64,000 nt of DNA from UBA9647 sp963739335 (lineage in GTDB: Bacteria; Bacteroidota; Ignavibacteria; UBA10030). The first letter of the stretch is position 1, and each line of letters starts with the position of its first letter. The stretch covers positions 124,001 through 188,000 of the forward strand of contig CAVUAC010000046.1 in assembly GCA_963739335.1 (NCBI GenBank), given 5' to 3'. Positions 63,215 to 64,000 of this stretch are shown here, in pieces. Under the pieces are notes generated by a model. The model searched no databases. It worked only from the letters and a program-made list of their open reading frames with translations, and was not told the origin of the DNA. Made by a program: the position numbers and the translations under genes.

Positions 63215-64000
63215 TCAAGGTCCATTTCTGACAATTTCTTTCAGTGGCATCCCGTCGACGGCTGACGGATAGGGTATATCAAGATATTTGGCGATGGTCG
63301 GCGCGATGTCAACGGTGTGGATGGGTCGCCAGACTCTTGCGTTTTTGAGCCCCATCCCCCAAAAAAGCACAGGCACATGCGTGTCGTACCAATATGCAGT
63401 TCCGTGTGATGTCCCGGTTGACGATGTCGTGAGTAGACAAAACTCGCAAGGCCGGATGATGAAATCCCTGCCGCGCGGAGGATAATAGCCGCGGTGGTAG
63501 TATCCGAGATACGGCCGGGAGCGACCATTGCCGCTGACTAACTCTCGTCTGAGATAGACATCAGCGATCCCATCGATCTTCAACAACCCATCTCTCACGC
63601 GACGTTCAAGGGCGATGGAGTCGACATGCGCCGCACCCGCGGCGGTATAATTCAGGTAGGCGTTGGACTGAATGATGTGTTCTGTTGTGTTGAGATCGCG
63701 CTGAAGAATCCGATCCAGCTCCTCGATTTTCGGGTTGACCGCCTGCTGCGTCAGCACGCGCCGCGCGGACTTATGTTCAACCGTAATCAGGTATTCCGGC
63801 AAAGGCATTGCGGCGTGATCTGCACTCAAGGCAACGAGAACGGTACCGCTGCCAAGCGTTTTCTCCATGTCGGTCATGAAATCGCCAAGTGAGCGGTCAA
63901 GGCGGATCAGCTGATCCAACATTTCATGACTGTTGCCGCCGAATGCATGGCCTACATAGTCGGTGCACGAGAGACTGATGAGCAGCAAATCGGTGACGCT
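63215..64000 (-). CDS. Alkaline phosphatase family protein (PafA-like), 5' end beyond the window
   Basis: The reverse strand is open to the edge (262 codons). It has LLISLSCTDYVGHAFGGNSH, ALSADHAAMPLPEYL and the C-terminal TGTSHGTAYWYDTHVPVLFW and TVDIAPTIAKYLDIPYPSAV, matching PafA/PhoD-like type I phosphodiesterase-superfamily phosphatases. The catalytic Thr and N-terminal part are outside the window. The tail of the protein binds metal through SHGT and D residues. Confidence 0.9.
   Translation of the reverse strand, partial: SVTDLLLISLSCTDYVGHAFGGNSHEMLDQLIRLDRSLGDFMTDMEKTLGSGTVLVALSADHAAMPLPEYLITVEHKSARRVLTQQAVNPKIEELDRILQRDLNTTEHIIQSNAYLNYTAAGAAHVDSIALERRVRDGLLKIDGIADVYLRRELVSGNGRSRPYLGYYHRGYYPPRGRDFIIRPCEFCLLTTSSTGTSHGTAYWYDTHVPVLFWGMGLKNARVWRPIHTVDIAPTIAKYLDIPYPSAVDGMPLKEIVRNGP

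Noticed and set aside
1..64000. tRNA, rRNA or CRISPR array
   Set aside because: No cloverleaf with a T-arm, rRNA-like block or regularly spaced repeat array was found by eye; a covariance-model scan would be needed to exclude a tRNA fully.

Overview
The window reads as a chromosomal segment from a non-photosynthetic member of the Bacteroidota/Chlorobi superphylum, most likely Ignavibacteria-like. The main clue is a C-terminal type IX secretion sorting domain with the PNPFNPST signature and a LILVK end on the secreted protein at 16400-17488. Many outer-membrane or lipoprotein-type small proteins and an MlaE-MlaF-MlaD set agree with that placement. Base composition is patchy: GC-moderate housekeeping genes at both ends, AT-richer stretches (about 23.8-36 kb and 42.2-44.9 kb), and a strikingly GC-rich pair of genes at 45.2-48.5 kb that looks acquired. 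I saw no rRNA, tRNA or CRISPR array.

Layout. 1-9.8 kb: the end of an ABC-2 permease, a repeat element, a four-helix-bundle (S23-type) gene inside an inverted repeat, a sensor kinase/NtrC-type regulator pair, a secreted metallo-beta-lactamase-fold hydrolase, a frameshifted HEAT-like gene, a PAP2 phosphatase, and a frameshifted membrane glycosyltransferase. 10.5-15.1 kb: a KaiC-KaiB-histidine kinase-NarL regulator cluster with a second NarL regulator, the most coherent regulatory system in the window. 15-31 kb: an envelope and stress island of mostly small proteins (CsbD-like, two lmo0937-type, DUF3185-like, DUF5661-like, DoxX, OmpA, DUF6600-like, a coiled-coil lipoprotein, an ice-binding-like DUF3494 protein), one IS630-type insertion sequence, a badly decayed DUF3943-like gene and two PAP2 genes. 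31-42 kb: an AI-2E family exporter, a duplicated PAP2 pair, a LysE exporter, an AsmA-like protein, an RNB exoribonuclease, a disrupted secreted phosphoesterase, and GrpE with a CbpA-type DnaJ. 42.5-44.9 kb: mlaEFD lipid-transport genes (mlaE frameshifted).

45-64 kb: the GC-rich YihY and phosphoketolase genes; a minus-strand accessory block (permuted NlpC/P60-like protein, DinB, PNPOx-like, DHCW cupin, SIR2-like protein, methyltransferase) that contains one integron attC-like site; then a thioredoxin-like protein, a GNAT acetyltransferase translationally coupled to class II fructose-bisphosphate aldolase, a GHL10-type glycosidase with a sodium:solute symporter, a uroporphyrinogen-decarboxylase-family enzyme, a RAYT transposase framed by four REP hairpins, and a partial PafA-type alkaline phosphatase.

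A second theme is genome turnover. Fragments of the same methyltransferase family lie at 9.6 and 53.5 kb, a fragment of the membrane glycosyltransferase lies at 45.0 kb, and the 3' end of the uroporphyrinogen-decarboxylase gene is repeated beyond the RAYT. Several otherwise well-conserved genes carry a single frameshift (6433, 8233, 42665, 52345). Those may be real lesions or sequence errors, and the raw reads would decide.
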